Assembly (NCBI GenBank): GCA_025084515.1 | Contig: JAJAGP010001337.1 | Coordinates: 124,001 to 188,000, forward strand | Direction: 5' to 3' | Source of the DNA: Ancistrus triradiatus | Lineage: Eukaryota; Chordata; Actinopteri; Siluriformes; Loricariidae | Length of the DNA: 64,000 nt | Shown here: positions 33,601-42,930 of the stretch, piece by piece | Layout: every line of letters starts with the position of its first letter | How positions within the stretch are numbered: the first letter of the stretch is position 1 | The notes under the pieces: generated by a model | Seen by the model: only the letters and a program-made list of their open reading frames with translations | What the model was told of the DNA's origin: nothing | Database searches by the model: none | Translations under genes and position numbers: made by a program

Positions 33601-34898
33601 AGATGCTGCCATTGTTCAAGTTTAAGGGATGACGCACTAAATACTTGCCACGGTAACCTATAGAAGATATTTTTACTGATTATGTTTCTGTCTTTTCTGG
33701 TTGTATTCTAATACAGAGAATAATATATGGTCATAATATAAATTGCTAAAGCAAATGGTATATCTAATCTAATGGTGGTCTAAGTCTTCTGCACAGTTCT
33801 GTATATGTTGGAGAACATGTAACAGAAAAACTTTATATCTAAATACTTCCACTCTCTTCTGCTGCACAGACTAGAAGTTGTTACAGTTTACCTAAATCTG
33901 TTTTATTCTCTTAACACATTACACCAAAAATCTACACGGTGCTTTTCAATATTCTGTATATTCGCTTGTCCAGCATCACCCAAAAGAGAATATGTACATC
34001 TCAGAGTTTTTCCTTTCTAGTGTCACTTTCTCTCTTCTTACAAAGCTTTGCAACAATGTCTATCGTGAAAAGCTCTAAATAGACCAAATAGAACTGAATT
34101 GAAATTGTAATGGGAGTCTAAAAGAACATGCTGGGCCTCAAAATTTGCCTCCAAATTTGCATTCTTCAAAAATCTCTCCCTTTTTCCTATTTCTAAATCA
34201 TATCCAGGTCCACATTGGTTTAAAAAAAATCTGAAAACAGTCTGAAGAACGTTTCTACCGCACCCTCTCACCCCTTGTATTAGCTTAGTGCATCTAGTTT
34301 CCGCTTTACTTTAGAAGATTATCAAGTCAGTATATTTATGGTCAGCACAAGTGTAAAGCATGGTAACATGTCCCGAAATGACTGACAAACGTTAGAGTCA
34401 CTCATTTTCAATTAGGATGCTCTAAAATGAGCAGAGATTTCAGTTAAAGTTTCTTCCAAGCGCTAAGGGAATACTTTAGAGTTTTTCAACTCCTACCACC
34501 ACATATGTAGAGGATAAGCCAATTGTATGGTCAACAATTTTGACCATTCCCTGTACTGAGACAAGAAGTCACTAATAATGGAGACAAGGAGGCACTTGTT
34601 GAACAAGTGCACAAAGGAATTTGTGTACAGTGAATGGCGTGATTACACTACAGCGTGTGGACTGTGATGTTCTAAAAAGGCTGAAGTATTAACTTTAAGA
34701 AGGCACTGGATTAGTCTTTTATGATTCGGAACATAAAGGGTGGAGGCATGGATCAGGCCTTGCCTGTGGACTGCGAACCAACACAACGTCCTGATTTAAA
34801 GCCCAGTGCACCCCAAATAACACCGTAACTTGCCCTACCTTACTCTTCACCTCTGCGGAAAGTCCGAAAGCTGGTCCGCTCCTGAAGTGCTGAGCCAT
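15641..34898 (-). CDS. cnn1: Calponin 1 (smooth-muscle calponin), seven coding exons
   Basis: Actin- and tropomyosin-binding cytoskeletal protein that restrains actomyosin ATPase in smooth muscle. Coding exons: 34839-34898, 27577-27698, 27170-27236, 21522-21659, 20356-20472, 19506-19652, 15641-15886. All junctions are GT/AG with matching phase. Exon 1 starts MAQHFRSGPAFGLSAEVK. Residues about 21-129 form the CH domain (LAQKYDHQKEEELRLWI, LKDGVVLCE, LINTLQPGSVKKIN, LENIGNFVRAI, HDIFEANDLFENVN). Exon 5 has AKSKGFHSKYDIGVKYAEKQ. Calponin repeat 1 begins LQMGTNKFASQKGM (about 167), repeat 2 LQMGTNKGANQ (about 207), completed by SGMTAPGTKRQIFD in exon 7. Exon 7 then loses frame (stop at 15752-15754): repeat 3 (VASQSG, TVYG) is spread over frames, but the acidic tail YPDDYMDNGQDMPIDGYQYSD and a stop at 15641 reappear in the starting frame. 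Exons 1-6 are clean. Expected length is about 297 residues. cnn1 rather than cnn2 or cnn3 is favoured by the acidic tail and the elof1 neighbour. Confidence 0.95.
15950..17370. other. GC- and CpG-rich island inside cnn1 intron 6
   Basis: Unlike the AT-rich flanks, 15985-16070 and 16255-17370 are CpG-rich (GCGTACCGCGGCGACGG near 16015, GAGCGGAGCGCGAGTGCGTG near 16363, CGCGCGCGCC near 17338). Short open frames exist but none has a recognisable domain, and homopolymer doubling is frequent. It could be an unrecognised repeat, an insertion, or poorly corrected sequence; the neighbouring exon and Tc1 copy are also indel-rich. Confidence 0.5.
17370..18512 (+). mobile_element. Tc1-like transposon copy with dense small indels
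   Basis: Plus-strand matches to a common teleost Tc1 family: AAGGTACTGCTGAATGACC (17377), GATGATCCAGAAGAGGATC (17548), ATGTGGTCAGATGAAACC (17580), CATACCTACTGTGAAGC, and CAGTCTCCAGACCTCAACCC near 18060. It ends with GAACTTGCACAATCAGTGGC and a T-rich terminus near 18512. Compared with the family pattern, many single bases are added (doubled G, C and T), so no frame is long. A 221-codon minus-strand open frame at 17478-18143 is antisense chance. Confidence 0.8.
19111..19300 (-). repeat. SINE copy 3
   Basis: Minus-strand copy in cnn1 intron 6: in plus reading it begins with the tail (CATTTAGTCATTTAGCAGATGCCC), then body, B box (GGGATTTGAACTCTGGAC) and head (CCTGCTAGGCTACCACT). Confidence 0.85.
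22130..22410 (+). repeat. Second SINE-like repeat family, copy 1
   Basis: Shares the string of motifs ACGACTGGCTTTGTCTGAG, CAGCGACTGCTGCTAGCCC and TGCAACTGACTGGCATCCC with a similar stretch at 37160-37380 (ATGACTGGCTATATTTGAGG). It sits in cnn1 intron 3. Inferred to be a dispersed non-coding repeat; the 138-codon frame through it is chance. Confidence 0.45.
22770..23127. mobile_element. Tc1-derived MITE, TGTGCAAAAGTCTTAG type, copy 1
   Basis: Inverted ends TTGTGCAAAAGTCTTAGACC (22775) and GGCCTAAGGCTTTTGCAC (23103-23120). The centre keeps decayed minus-strand transposase sequence (CTGATCTTCATCCCAGTCTT). Same family as 33355-33801. Confidence 0.8.
23283..23464 (+). repeat. SINE copy 4
   Basis: Complete but diverged: head GCAGTAGCCTTGCGGTTAAG, B box GGTACAGGGTTCAAATAC, tail CGCTCTGGATAAGGGCGTCTGC, then a TAATGTAAATGTA end. 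Confidence 0.85.
23680..23870 (+). mobile_element. Tc1-like transposase C-terminal scrap
   Basis: Frame pieces read ALNPTENLRGELKRK (about 23779-23823), the SPDLNPIENLW-ELKR block of Tc1 transposases, preceded by the remains of the DNDPKHT region. No ends recognised. Confidence 0.6.
24080..24985 (+). mobile_element. Ty3/gypsy-like LTR retrotransposon remnant
   Basis: 24484-24717 encodes the end of an integrase: VGPFNVIRHVNTITQQL and MRFHPSLRVYCTKP match the GPF-V-R-VNP...HP-FHVS-LKP module after the Ty3/gypsy integrase core. A purine tract GAGGAGAGGG at 24772-24781 precedes TGTAACGG at 24785, a plausible 3' LTR start. The upstream 24080-24440 may be gag-like but I cannot confirm it. Protease, reverse transcriptase and most of integrase are missing, so it is a deleted relic. 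It sits in cnn1 intron 3. Confidence 0.6.
25790..26560 (-). mobile_element. Tc1-like transposon fragment
   Basis: Minus strand 25907-26281 reads MIIWGAIHIRKFDQTLLVI, TTQRYVQDILQPRV, then out of frame IEHLWD-like (FEHLWDQAG), matching the VMVWGAIS...RYVREVLQP...SPIEHVWD blocks of one Tc1 lineage. Frame breaks are present. Ends not identified. Located in cnn1 intron 3. Confidence 0.8.
28496..28657 (+). repeat. SINE copy 5, 5'-truncated
   Basis: Starts within the A-box part (TTAAGGTATGGACTTTGGACC), with a decayed B box, body CAAGCTGCCACTGTTAGG, and tail CTCTGGATAAG...CTAAATGACTAAAT. Confidence 0.8.
28864..29225 (-). repeat. (CT)n tract and retrotransposon-tail repeat
   Basis: A CT-rich microsatellite (28870-28903) is followed by a reverse-oriented teleost retrotransposon-tail repeat with GGGAGGAAACTAGAGAACCC (29078-29097) and GGGGAGGACATGCAAACTAC (29116-29135). 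Lies in cnn1 intron 1. Confidence 0.6.
29290..29690 (-). mobile_element. Tc1-like transposon fragment
   Basis: Same lineage as 4960-5290: plus-strand words ATGTTTTGGATCACCGTCC (29453), TTTGGTTTCTTGGCAG (29487) and AGCTGGCATCAGGTTC (29609) parallel the order of motifs there. Non-coding and decayed. Confidence 0.65.
29975..30240 (+). repeat. Non-LTR retrotransposon tail repeat, well preserved
   Basis: Best example of this family in the window: TACTCCGGTTTCCTCCGACAG, AGTCCAAAGACACGTGTGTT, GATGGATTGGCGCCCTGTCT, and a terminal GAATGAATGAATGAATAAAT. The short 3' tandem repeat is typical of LINE or LINE-dependent tails. Other pieces are at 36370-36600, 45490-45620, 54610-54695 and 61840-62030. Confidence 0.7.
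30400..30640 (+). mobile_element. Tc1 right-end fragment
   Basis: Ends with GGTCCAATAATTGTGGACGG near 30605-30624, the same terminal repeat as the element at the left edge of the window (792-812). No transposase frame remains. Confidence 0.65.
31049..31215. repeat. CT-rich low-complexity tract in cnn1 intron 1
   Basis: Pyrimidine-rich stretch with repeated CTCTCTC blocks. Minus-strand transcription gives a GA-rich intron segment. No coding pattern. Confidence 0.8.
32018..32027 (-). promoter_or_regulatory. CArG box 1 (SRF site) in cnn1 intron 1
   Basis: CCTTATATGG, an exact CC(A/T)6GG serum-response-factor site, about 2.8 kb into intron 1. SRF with myocardin controls smooth-muscle genes, and mammalian CNN1 is known to use CArG elements in its first intron. 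Binding here is inferred. Confidence 0.55.
32399..32408 (-). promoter_or_regulatory. CArG box 2 (SRF site) in cnn1 intron 1
   Basis: CCTTAAATGG, a second exact CC(A/T)6GG site, about 380 bases from the first. No transposon is recognised across 31.5-33.3 kb, so the pair is not brought by a repeat I can see. Confidence 0.55.
33355..33801. mobile_element. Tc1-derived MITE, TGTGCAAAAGTCTTAG type, copy 2
   Basis: Ends CAGTACTGTGCAAAAGTCTT (33355) and GTGGTCTAAGTCTTCTGCAC (33775-33794), flanked by TA on both sides (33353-33354, 33802-33803). The centre carries minus-strand Tc1 transposase sequence (KKPLFWKGN, WNEDQWKRVLWSDESK), so this is an internally deleted Tc1 derivative rather than an unrelated MITE. 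Lies in cnn1 intron 1. Confidence 0.88.
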
Positions 34899-35240
34899 GT
34901 TAATTTCAAACGATCGAAAGCAGCGCAGGGACGCGATCGCGTTGATCCAGCAGATGTGCTAGGAAATGGTGCTGATGTTGGGGGGTACCGAGAACCTCAG
35001 CTACTCCGCTGGTCGCCGCATCAGGACAGATCCGCGTCACATCCCCATACCTTCCCCAATCTTTTTTAAACTCTTCCCGTCTGCGCGTGTCCGTCGCGCG
35101 CGCTGATTGGTCAAGGCCGCCGTCCAATCCGCGCCTCACGGCTCGCTGGCGGTGATGTCAGCAGCATGGTATTAAAACTAGGGCCCGCTGTCATTTTTTC
35201 CGCCCTGTGTAGAATTTACGGATGCCCCCTTATTTGTCTT
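34899..35240 (-). promoter_or_regulatory. cnn1 promoter, CpG-rich, and 5' UTR
   Basis: A CpG-rich block (CGTCGCGCGCGCTGATTGG near 35090) surrounded by AT-rich DNA, directly upstream of the cnn1 start codon on the minus strand. Two CCAAT boxes on opposite strands (about 35104-35108 and 35125-35129) and a minus-strand TTTAAAAAAG near 35060-35070 that could serve as a TATA-like element. A near-CArG, CCTTATTTGT (35228-35237), lies about 330 bases upstream of the ATG, one base off consensus. The transcription start is not determined. Confidence 0.6.
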
Positions 35241-35459
35241 CAAATATACCGCTCACGTTCTTTCTGTTTACACAACCGGTCTTAGTCATGCACGAGGACC
35301 AGGGGATTGTAATGGAGATGTTTTGGAGAGGTGAAAATCATATCTGGACTAGATGAACGCTTTACCGGTCATGCTGTAGGAAAGATCATTACAGTTTATG
35401 GGTGAAAATGGCTTAAAGGAATACTTAAAGGGATAGTCCAGCTTTGACTATACAGTATA

Positions 35460-35972
35460 CACTATATGGACAAAAGTTTGTGGACACCCCAAAATGACAT
35501 CCAAAACATGGGTATTAGTACGGAGTTTGCCTCACCCCACCCCAAACTTGCTGCTACAACAGGATTTGTTCTTAAGAGGGCTTTCCACATCGAGATTGGC
35601 TTCTGATGTTAGACAGTAAGGCGTTTGGCATATTCGTTTGGCATATTCCAGTGCATTTATGAGGTGTCTGACAGGCGTTCCTAGATCAGTTGTCATACTG
35701 GGGAACACACAGAATTTAGAACGACACAGCTGTATCGCTCTGCTTGCCAATCCGTCATGGGCACAACTGTGCATAAAAAAGCTGGAGCCTTTAAATGTGT
35801 CATATTGAGAGTCCCTGGTGTTTTTAGTACAACCCATTCTGCTGCCACTGTTTATCTATGGAGAATCCAGAAATGCATGCTTTCTATTGTGAATGTGTTA
35901 AAAGTAAGTGTTTCTGAAATAGCAGATTTCACTAATTAGAAGTGGCATCCACAAACTTTTGGCCAAATAGTG
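35460..35972. mobile_element. Tc1/mariner-type MITE, ACAAAAGTTTGTGGACACC family
   Basis: The left end CACTATATGGACAAAAGTTT at 35460 pairs with the right end, ending CAAACTTTTGGCCAAATAGTG at 35972. TA lies on each side within two bases. The interior has no transposase. This terminal sequence is common in teleost genomes. It lies about 560 bases upstream of the cnn1 start. Confidence 0.82.
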
Positions 35973-36369
35973 CATATCCACACTCCAGTACCCGCTGACA
36001 TATTTTCTTTCACAGTCATAGAAGTCATAACTCTCAGTCATAACGCCTTCATATCTCAAGCACTTGCACTAGTGTGGAAAAAGACCACCTCATGTCGCCT
36101 TGGCTGATCATGGAATCTGATTGTCTGTTGTCTGTTCTTATGTGGTTTCAACCCAAATTCAAACTCAATACAGCAATAGGGTTAAACGATATCTAGGTTA
36201 CTTACAAGCCCCAAGTGTATCTCAATCCATCTCACATTACAAGCCCTTAAAAGGTTTTGTTGTAGCCATGTGCCATCTGACCTCTAGGACAATGGTAAGC
36301 ACATTCTTCCCCCTGCAAAAAATATTTTACAGGTACCTCTGACCATTCTTCAAATGAATTTCATGTAAA

Positions 36370-36600
36370 GGTTAAGCTGGTTAGCACCGTCATCTCACAG
36401 CTCCTCCATTCAGACCTGACCACTGCCTGTTTAGAGTTTGCACATTCTCCCCGAGTCTACATGGGTTTACTCTGTATACTCTGGGGTCCGTTCACATTCC
36501 AAAAACATGTGTTAGGTCAAATAGCATCTTTAAAGTATCCCAGTGTGAGTGAGTGCCCTGCAATGGACTGGCACCCTGTCCAGGATTGATTTCCACATTG
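36370..36600 (+). repeat. Retrotransposon-tail repeat
   Basis: Diverged copy of the 29975-30240 family: GTTTAGAGTTTGCACATTCTC, CTCTGGGGTCCGTTC, CCTGCAATGGACTGGCACCC. Confidence 0.6.
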
Positions 36601-36639
36601 TGACTACTGGTTAGGTAATGGCTAACTGGCTGACTATTT

Positions 36640-36955
36640 ATTATAGTCTATATTTTATTATATTTTCTTTCACTATGTTCCCTGTTTTAATTTTTAAATG
36701 TAGCTTTTGTGCATATAAACGTATTGTTTAAGTAGCTTAATTCTTACATACAGTATATCATCTAGGCTGCCCAAGGAGCAGGTGCTGGGTCCCTTTTTGT
36801 GTCTTGGTCCTCCCAAGTTTTCTTCGTTATAACATTTAGGGAGTTGTTCCTTACCAGTGTCACTCTAGGCTTGCTCAGTTAGGGCTGTGGGCCTAGATAG
36901 ACATAAAGCTGCTTTGAGACAATGCTCCTTTGTAAGAAGTGCTACATAAATAAGT
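36640..36955 (+). repeat. LINE 3' end (GCTGCTTTGAGACAATG type)
   Basis: Contains CATCTAGGCTGCCCAAGGAG, TCTTGGTCCTCCCAAG, AAAGCTGCTTTGAGACAATG and ACATAAATAAG, the 3' end seen in one family of teleost non-LTR retrotransposons. The 5' part of a sister fragment is at 38240-38520 and a longer copy with coding sequence is at 47990-49025. Confidence 0.65.
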
Positions 36956-36959
36956 TTTT

Positions 36960-38240
36960 AAATAATACAACTACAATAAATAATACACCAAACATTAAAT
37001 GGCTCACTGTAAGCACATTTTCACATGGGGAAGTAATTGCCTGTGCTCACACATATGCTATAAATTCAGTAACTAGAGAACAGGTTGAAAATAATGGTGT
37101 ATTATTTTATTAATACACCATTAGACAGAATAAATAAAAGTTAATGGGTGCTCAGTTGGCACAGCAGTCTAATATGCTAGTCCACCAGTGCCTGGATTTG
37201 TATCCTGGCTGTGTCTTACGGTCAGTTGGACATCACATATAAATATGACTGGCTATATTTGAGGGAGCTGAGGCCAATCAAAGGCCTGATCATTCAGCAG
37301 CTACCTCTTCCCAGCCCTCAATGGCTGATGGCCCATGTAGGCACTTTTAGGGACTTTTTGGGTCCTAAAAAGGGTTGTACTGACTACCAACCAAAAAGGA
37401 AACAGGAATTGAATGCTTAATAGAATTAATACTGTAGAATTGACAGTCATGTCCACAGAATCTGATTTTAGCAGAATGATTTACGCTGTATGATATCTGA
37501 CGTGACTGCAGAACACTGAGCTGTGTTTCCTCTTTTACCCTGCTGTGTCACACCAGTGTGTCATGTGTTAAGAGTTCAGCGAGGCTCCTGCTCCAGCCAA
37601 TGTGGGACATTTTTTTCTGTTTCCTGTGGGGAAACACACATATGTCGGGATAATAAATTATTACTTTGCATATTTTGACCCAGCTGGGTAATTTTCTGTA
37701 GTTGATTATGTTCCAGCACTGAACTGGGTTCCAGTTAATACAAAGCAGCATATTGCTGGTTAAGTGGTAAGGGAAAATATCCATGTGGAATCCATTATTT
37801 TAGCTAAAAGCATGTTTTCCTTCAAAATAAGCAGCACTGTTTGACAGAACAAGTAATATTTGGTGTATATGTGTTTTATTCAAACTTTTCATTGATCCAC
37901 TGATGGATTTAACATTATTGGGCTTATGTGTGAAGTGGGTCCCTTGAACTGAAGATGACAATTCTCAGAACCAGTACTTACTACTTCTCTAGTGGCCGAA
38001 CCCCTTTCAGAAACATTTGAAAACATGTCACCAGATTATTTTTACCAATATGTGATTTGAGAAACACCTGGCCTTGTCATTGTGACTAATGTTGAAAGTT
38101 GTTGGTAAGAGCAGAGATGCAAGAGATGGCAAGAGACTCATTCATAATTTCTATTTTCTGATATTTAATATTTTATGTACTAGATATACACTACTGTCTT
38201 ATATTCCATATTTTCTAGATTTTCTATTTTATTGTACTCT
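36960..38240. other. Upstream flank of cnn1, no gene
   Basis: 37160-37380 is the second copy of the repeat at 22130-22410 (tRNA-like GGATTTGTATCCTGGC, then ATGACTGGCTATATTTGAGG). The rest is unique AT-rich sequence without exon structure. Confidence 0.45.
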
Positions 38241-38520
38241 TCATAGCATTGTATTTTCTTTATTTTAAATGTATTATAGTATATATTTTATTATATTTAA
38301 TTTTATTTATGATATTTTTATATAACCATGTCCTCTTATTTAGATTCTGTGTATTTAAACTATTATTAGACATGTAGTATTTAGGTAATTTAGTTGAATT
38401 CTTACATATATCATCTAGGCTGCTCAAGGAAGTTGGGTCTGTTTTTGAGTCTTGAGCCAGTTTGGGCACCTTTCCAGTTCATCCACTGGGGTTTGTGTAG
38501 GGCTAAGTAAACTAAGTAAA
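38240..38520 (+). repeat. LINE 3' fragment
   Basis: Shares with 36640-36800 the series ATTTTATTATATTT, TACATATATCATCTAGGCTG and AAGTTGGGTCTGTTTTTGAG. Truncated before the terminal block. Confidence 0.55.
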
Positions 38521-38639
38521 GGTTTTCATAATGGGTTGATGAGGGTTAAGGGAATATCAAGCTACCAAATCCCAGTGTTTCTCAAAAGGTCCCAAATTCA
38601 GATCTCATGACTAGGGAGACCTTTGAAATACTTTGTCAT

Positions 38640-39235
38640 ATACAATTATAAACACATTCTCATTTTCATTGAAGCAGTTTGAGAGTAAGTGTAATTTATC
38701 TTGCTGGAAGAAGAGAAAAGAAGATAGCAAATTGTACCCATAAAGGGACGAACATGGTCAGCGACAATATCCATATAGGAGTGGCATTCAGAGTGTGTGT
38801 ACAGTATTGGTATTAAGGATCCGACCATTCCATTACAGTTCAGGCAGTTTTAACTGTTGACACCACCTTCATCTGTATGTTGCAGCAGAGATCAAGATCC
38901 ATCCGGATGAGCTTTCTAATCTTCAACTGTTGAGTTTCTTGAGCTTGTGCCCACTGTAGCTCAGATTTTTGTTCTTGGCTGAAGTGTAGCCTTCCTGGTA
39001 GCACAAACAAGCCAGGCCATTCTCCTCTGACATTTCTCTTCAACAAGGCATTTCTTCCCACAGAGCCACCGTTCACTGAACATTTTGTGTTGTTCATCCA
39101 GTCTGTGAAAACTGTTGAGTGTGTAAATTCCATGAGATAAGCAGTTTACGAAATACTCAATCCCATCTGCCACCAACAACCATGCTACAGTCAAAGAGAT
39201 CATTTAGATCACATAGGTCAATTAGTCATAGGTCA
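38640..39235 (-). mobile_element. Tc1-like transposon fragment (DIVADHVRPF lineage)
   Basis: Minus strand reads MDIVADHVRPFMGTI (38646-38828) and, upstream, DEQHKMFSERWLCGKKCLVEE (38961-39203), matching the YLDIVADHVHPFM block and the N-terminal block of one Tc1 family. The part between them is lost. Sister sequence in plus orientation is at 59866-60813. Confidence 0.75.
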
Positions 39236-39649
39236 GTTTTTTTCATTCTGATGTGTAATGTGAAAACGACCTAAAGCATGTTATCTGTGTTGCAATGCTG
39301 CCACAGTTTGTGCGTGGTGAGCTGATTTTCTAAATGAAAGGTGACATCTACCCCCTTTCCACAAGTTAACAAACAGATCCCTGGTGCCTTACTGAAATGT
39401 TTGTGACATGCTTTGATCAAAAGCAAGATTTTTATGATGAGGTATAACGTTAAACATTTTGAATGCAGATAATGTGTGTGTAGGAAATGTTGTAGTGTAG
39501 TAGTCAAGACCGCTAGAAGTAGTCGAGTCCGAGTCAAGACCAAGACGTGACAGAGGCCACATTAAGACTTTTTTCATGATACAAGTATAAAAAATATTAG
39601 TTTGTAATTCACTTTACATCTATTATATAATATAATTCTAATTAATAAA

Positions 39650-39680
<31 letters not shown>
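39650..39680. repeat. (ATT)n microsatellite
   Basis: About ten perfect ATT units. Confidence 0.95.
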
Positions 39681-39739
39681 TCATCATTAATTTTGTAAAA
39701 TATAACATTCAATTATATAGAGCCTGGACACCCATTGTC

Positions 39740-40090
39740 CCCAAGAAGGCCCTGAAAGGAAAAAACAGTTCTACGTCATCACAGATCCTCTACTATACCC
39801 AACAGTGGGTATTAAGTCATTTTTTCCTCTAACCATCCTTCTTTTTATGCCAAACCCACCATGAGCATTTGTTGACAAAAGGCTGTATTGTTTGCAGATG
39901 GCATCTACTTGTGGATTTTTAGGCCTCCGAGTGACACTTGGAGAACTTCTCTTCCCAACAATTCTCTTCATTGTTTATGGGTACACTTGTGTCCTCTTTC
40001 AGGCAGGTTCATTAGTGCTCTAGTTGATTTAATTTTCCTAATTATTTGACATAACAGTGAAAATGGGCATTTTCAGATGTGGCAGTTTGT
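39740..40090 (-). mobile_element. Tc1-like transposon fragment
   Basis: Plus-strand words such as TTTTTCCTCTAACCATCCTTC, GCCAAACCCACCATGAGC and CCGAGTGACACTTGGAG follow the order found in the N-terminal coding half of one Tc1 lineage read on the minus strand. Decayed and without clear ends. Confidence 0.5.
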
Positions 40091-40285
40091 TAATAATCAC
40101 TGTTTGATTTATGAAACAAAATTTCTAATCTTCCCTATCTTAATGACGGACTAAGGGAATTTGGCTTGTCCGTCTCCTCGTGTTTATATCTTGTGGAAAG
40201 CGGAAGTGTGACTTTTCTAAAGTCCCTTAACACTCAGATACATTTAGAAAATGTTTTTTCCCCCTCACAGAACTAATTTAAAATA

Positions 40286-41106
40286 CAGTGGTACCTCAGT
40301 TCTTGACCACCTTGGAACTCGTTTAATTCCATTCTCAACCCATTTTGATTAGAAAAAATTGTCTTGGTTCTCGTCATTTGCTCGGTACTTGCCACACTTG
40401 CTTGAACTTGTGTGAGTCAAGTCGAGTCGAGTTCAGCCGAAATTTGATTCACAATACACAGTGATTCAGTCTCACAATAGTTCTTGCTCAGTGAAGATCT
40501 CTGATGTATATAGCGTGTATTTCTTTATTTTAACATCTACAGTACTGTATTATTAGTGCAAATAAGTCTCAGTGGATCCTAAAAGGTTAATTATAAGAGC
40601 CAACTGAAAGCAAAATTTGAATGATCCAGAACACGGGCTGCAGTTAGCATTAGCAGCTATGCTTGTGCACTGAGTTCATCAATAGGGTAAGTGTTTTGCT
40701 TTTACTTTTCGCAATTTATTCTAAAATAAGCTTCGTCTTAATGATTTTGGCCAACTGTAGGTTAATGTCAGTGTTTTATACATTAACTTACTTATCATTT
40801 ACTTATCATTGGCTCCGCTATGACACAGTATAAACCGCTCTACCAAACATTCATCAAACTCATCAGTTCATGATACACTTAACTGATGATGGATTTGTCG
40901 GAACTTATCCCCGTACTAAATCATGGAGCACCTGTACAATACAAGTCCATTAATGCATATAATGCCTTATACAGTGTGGATTTTCTGGGGGTCTGGAAAT
41001 TCAATTCACATTATTCCTTATTGGAAAAATTAGCTCGGTACACGTAATTTTCGGTTCTCGAAAAGCCTTTTGGAACAAATTAACAATGAGAACCAAGGTA
41101 CCACTG
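40286..41106. mobile_element. MITE, CAGTGGTACCTCGGTTCTCG family, copy 1
   Basis: Ends CAGTGGTACCTCAGTTCTTG and GAACCAAGGTACCACTG, flanked by TA on both sides. 821 bases, no transposase. Subterminal GGTTCTCG and CGAGAAC words recur in both orientations. Longest of three copies in the window. Confidence 0.88.
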
Positions 41107-42347
41107 TAGTTACAGATTATATTCCTTTCATGGTTTTGTTACCTTAAATTAAAGTCAATTACCACAATGGCATTTTTCTTTACCAAATGTGCAGCTAATT
41201 CTGAAGCTGACTATAGTGTTCATATGCTGATATTTAGAAAATTTTGAAGAGTTTTAGCTTTTCTATTAGTGCTGGAACAGAGATTAATGGTAGTGCTCTC
41301 TGTTAAGGTCAAAATAGATGTGACTCATCTTGAATAGAATAGATTTGTTCACACAAGTGGATGAATATTAGACTGCAGATTAGAGAGTAGAGCATTACAT
41401 CACATCTCTGCTACAGTAGCGCCGAGTAGCAGGACCATCTATGCTTCTTGTAAACATGCTGAAGACTGAGACGGAGCAGTAGAGGAATTTGGTCGCTTTA
41501 TTTGGTCATAGCCGAGGCTGAGCATCGCCTGCTCTGGGAGGCAAAGAGAGACAGAAAAAGTAGTCATGTTGTAAACCTTTGATACGAGGAATCCTACCGG
41601 GGAGGTTTAAAACAGATGGGGATTTATTGAGATAACACAGCAAAGCTTGGCTGACTGAACAATTCTGACTGTTTTTTTTCTTTCAGTAAACTCTTCTGTA
41701 AGAATAAACTACTGTAAAAACAAATAAAATAAGTGACTTTTGTCCATGTTAATATATTTCTGAAAAACCAGGAAGCCAAATTTAAATCAGAATTTTTATA
41801 GAGTATTATTTTATTACAGGGCTTCCCAAGAGCCACTGATTCAGCGTGGATGATGATTCCCTGACTAGCCTCCCCTCCCTTAGTCACAGCCAATAATGTC
41901 TGCATGTGAACTGAACGTGAACCATGAAACTATAGGTTACTCACTGACAGGAGTGGGGACATGTCTACGGGTGGGCTGGTGTGGGGGTTGCCCAGCCAGA
42001 GGCATCATGTAAACTTCCAATGAAAGCTCTGGAAAAACATTATTATAGCTCTGTTTACAGTGTGGTCATAGTTTATATATTTTTGTCATTGTTCATCAAA
42101 AGTCCATTGCATTCCTAATTCAAGGTGTGATGGTGCTTAATCAGTGTCCCTCCTTTGTTATTGCCAAACCAGGACACTGAGAACTGCAAAACCTGTTTGC
42201 ATATCTCAGCAATCCAATTAAAAGCCTTTGATGCTTGTTCATGATTTTCTCTATTTCTTATATGATAGTATACTAATATAGTTTTTAAAGTTTCACAGTT
42301 GAGTTTCCATGTTTTGCAAGCTGTGTTTTTTTTAGTTACTAGCTCAC
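41107..42347. other. Intergenic sequence upstream of cnn1
   Basis: No gene or repeat recognised. CTTTATTTGG at about 41496-41505 is one base off a CArG box. Some of the sequence at 41400-41560 and 41920-42060 is less AT-rich than its flanks and could be regulatory, but nothing in the sequence proves it. Confidence 0.4.
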
Positions 42348-42352
42348 TTGAT

Positions 42353-42550
42353 GTGGTAGCCTAGCAGTTAAGGTACTGGACTATGGAAGGACCCAGAAGG
42401 TCCAGGGTTCAAATCCCCCCTCTGCCAAGTTGCCACTGTTGGGACCTTGAGCAAGACCCTTAACCCACAAATGCTTGGATTGTAAGATTGTACCAATTGT
42501 AAGTCGCTCTGGATAAGGGCGTCTGCTAAGTGCTGTAAATGCTGTAAATG
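42353..42550 (+). repeat. SINE copy 6, full length with target duplication
   Basis: Head GTGGTAGCCTAGCAGTTAAG, B box GGTCCAGGGTTCAAATCCC, tail CGCTCTGGATAAGGGCGTCTGC, terminal (TGCTGTAAA) repeats. TTGAT occurs at both edges (42348-42352 and 42551-42555), a likely target duplication. Close to consensus, so probably fairly young. Confidence 0.92.
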
Positions 42551-42828
42551 TTGATCACCACTGGTTAGTCACTGGTGGCTACAGGCTAGCTAGAAATGTT
42601 GACTAGCCAGTCACTGGAGGTTAGGTATAAAATAATTTTTGAACTCACTTTATTTAGCTAACTATGTACATTTTCCTGCATGAAGAGGTCACTTATTAAA
42701 AACAGGCAAAACCTGAAGACACGCCATCCTCTGAAAATTTTAAGACGATATCCCAAGCGCCAATTTGGATGAACTCTGAGAAGTTTTCATTGCAGTCCTG
42801 ACCATGGCTCTAGTATTCCTCACTTGAT

Positions 42829-42930
42829 TTAGTTATTTAGCAGACTCCCTAGCCAGAGCGACTTACAACTGGTACATCTTACAATCCAAGCAACTGTGGG
42901 TTACGAGTCTTTCTCAATTACCCAACAGTG
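42829..42930 (-). repeat. SINE copy 7, truncated
   Basis: Minus orientation: tail and body only (GAGCGACTTACAACTGG, CCAAGCAACTGTGGG, CCCAACAGTG); head and B box absent. Confidence 0.8.

Noticed and set aside
42353..42430. tRNA gene call from the A and B boxes
   Set aside because: The sequence continues into the SINE body and tail, there is no cloverleaf I can complete, and about ten related copies exist. It is a tRNA-derived SINE.
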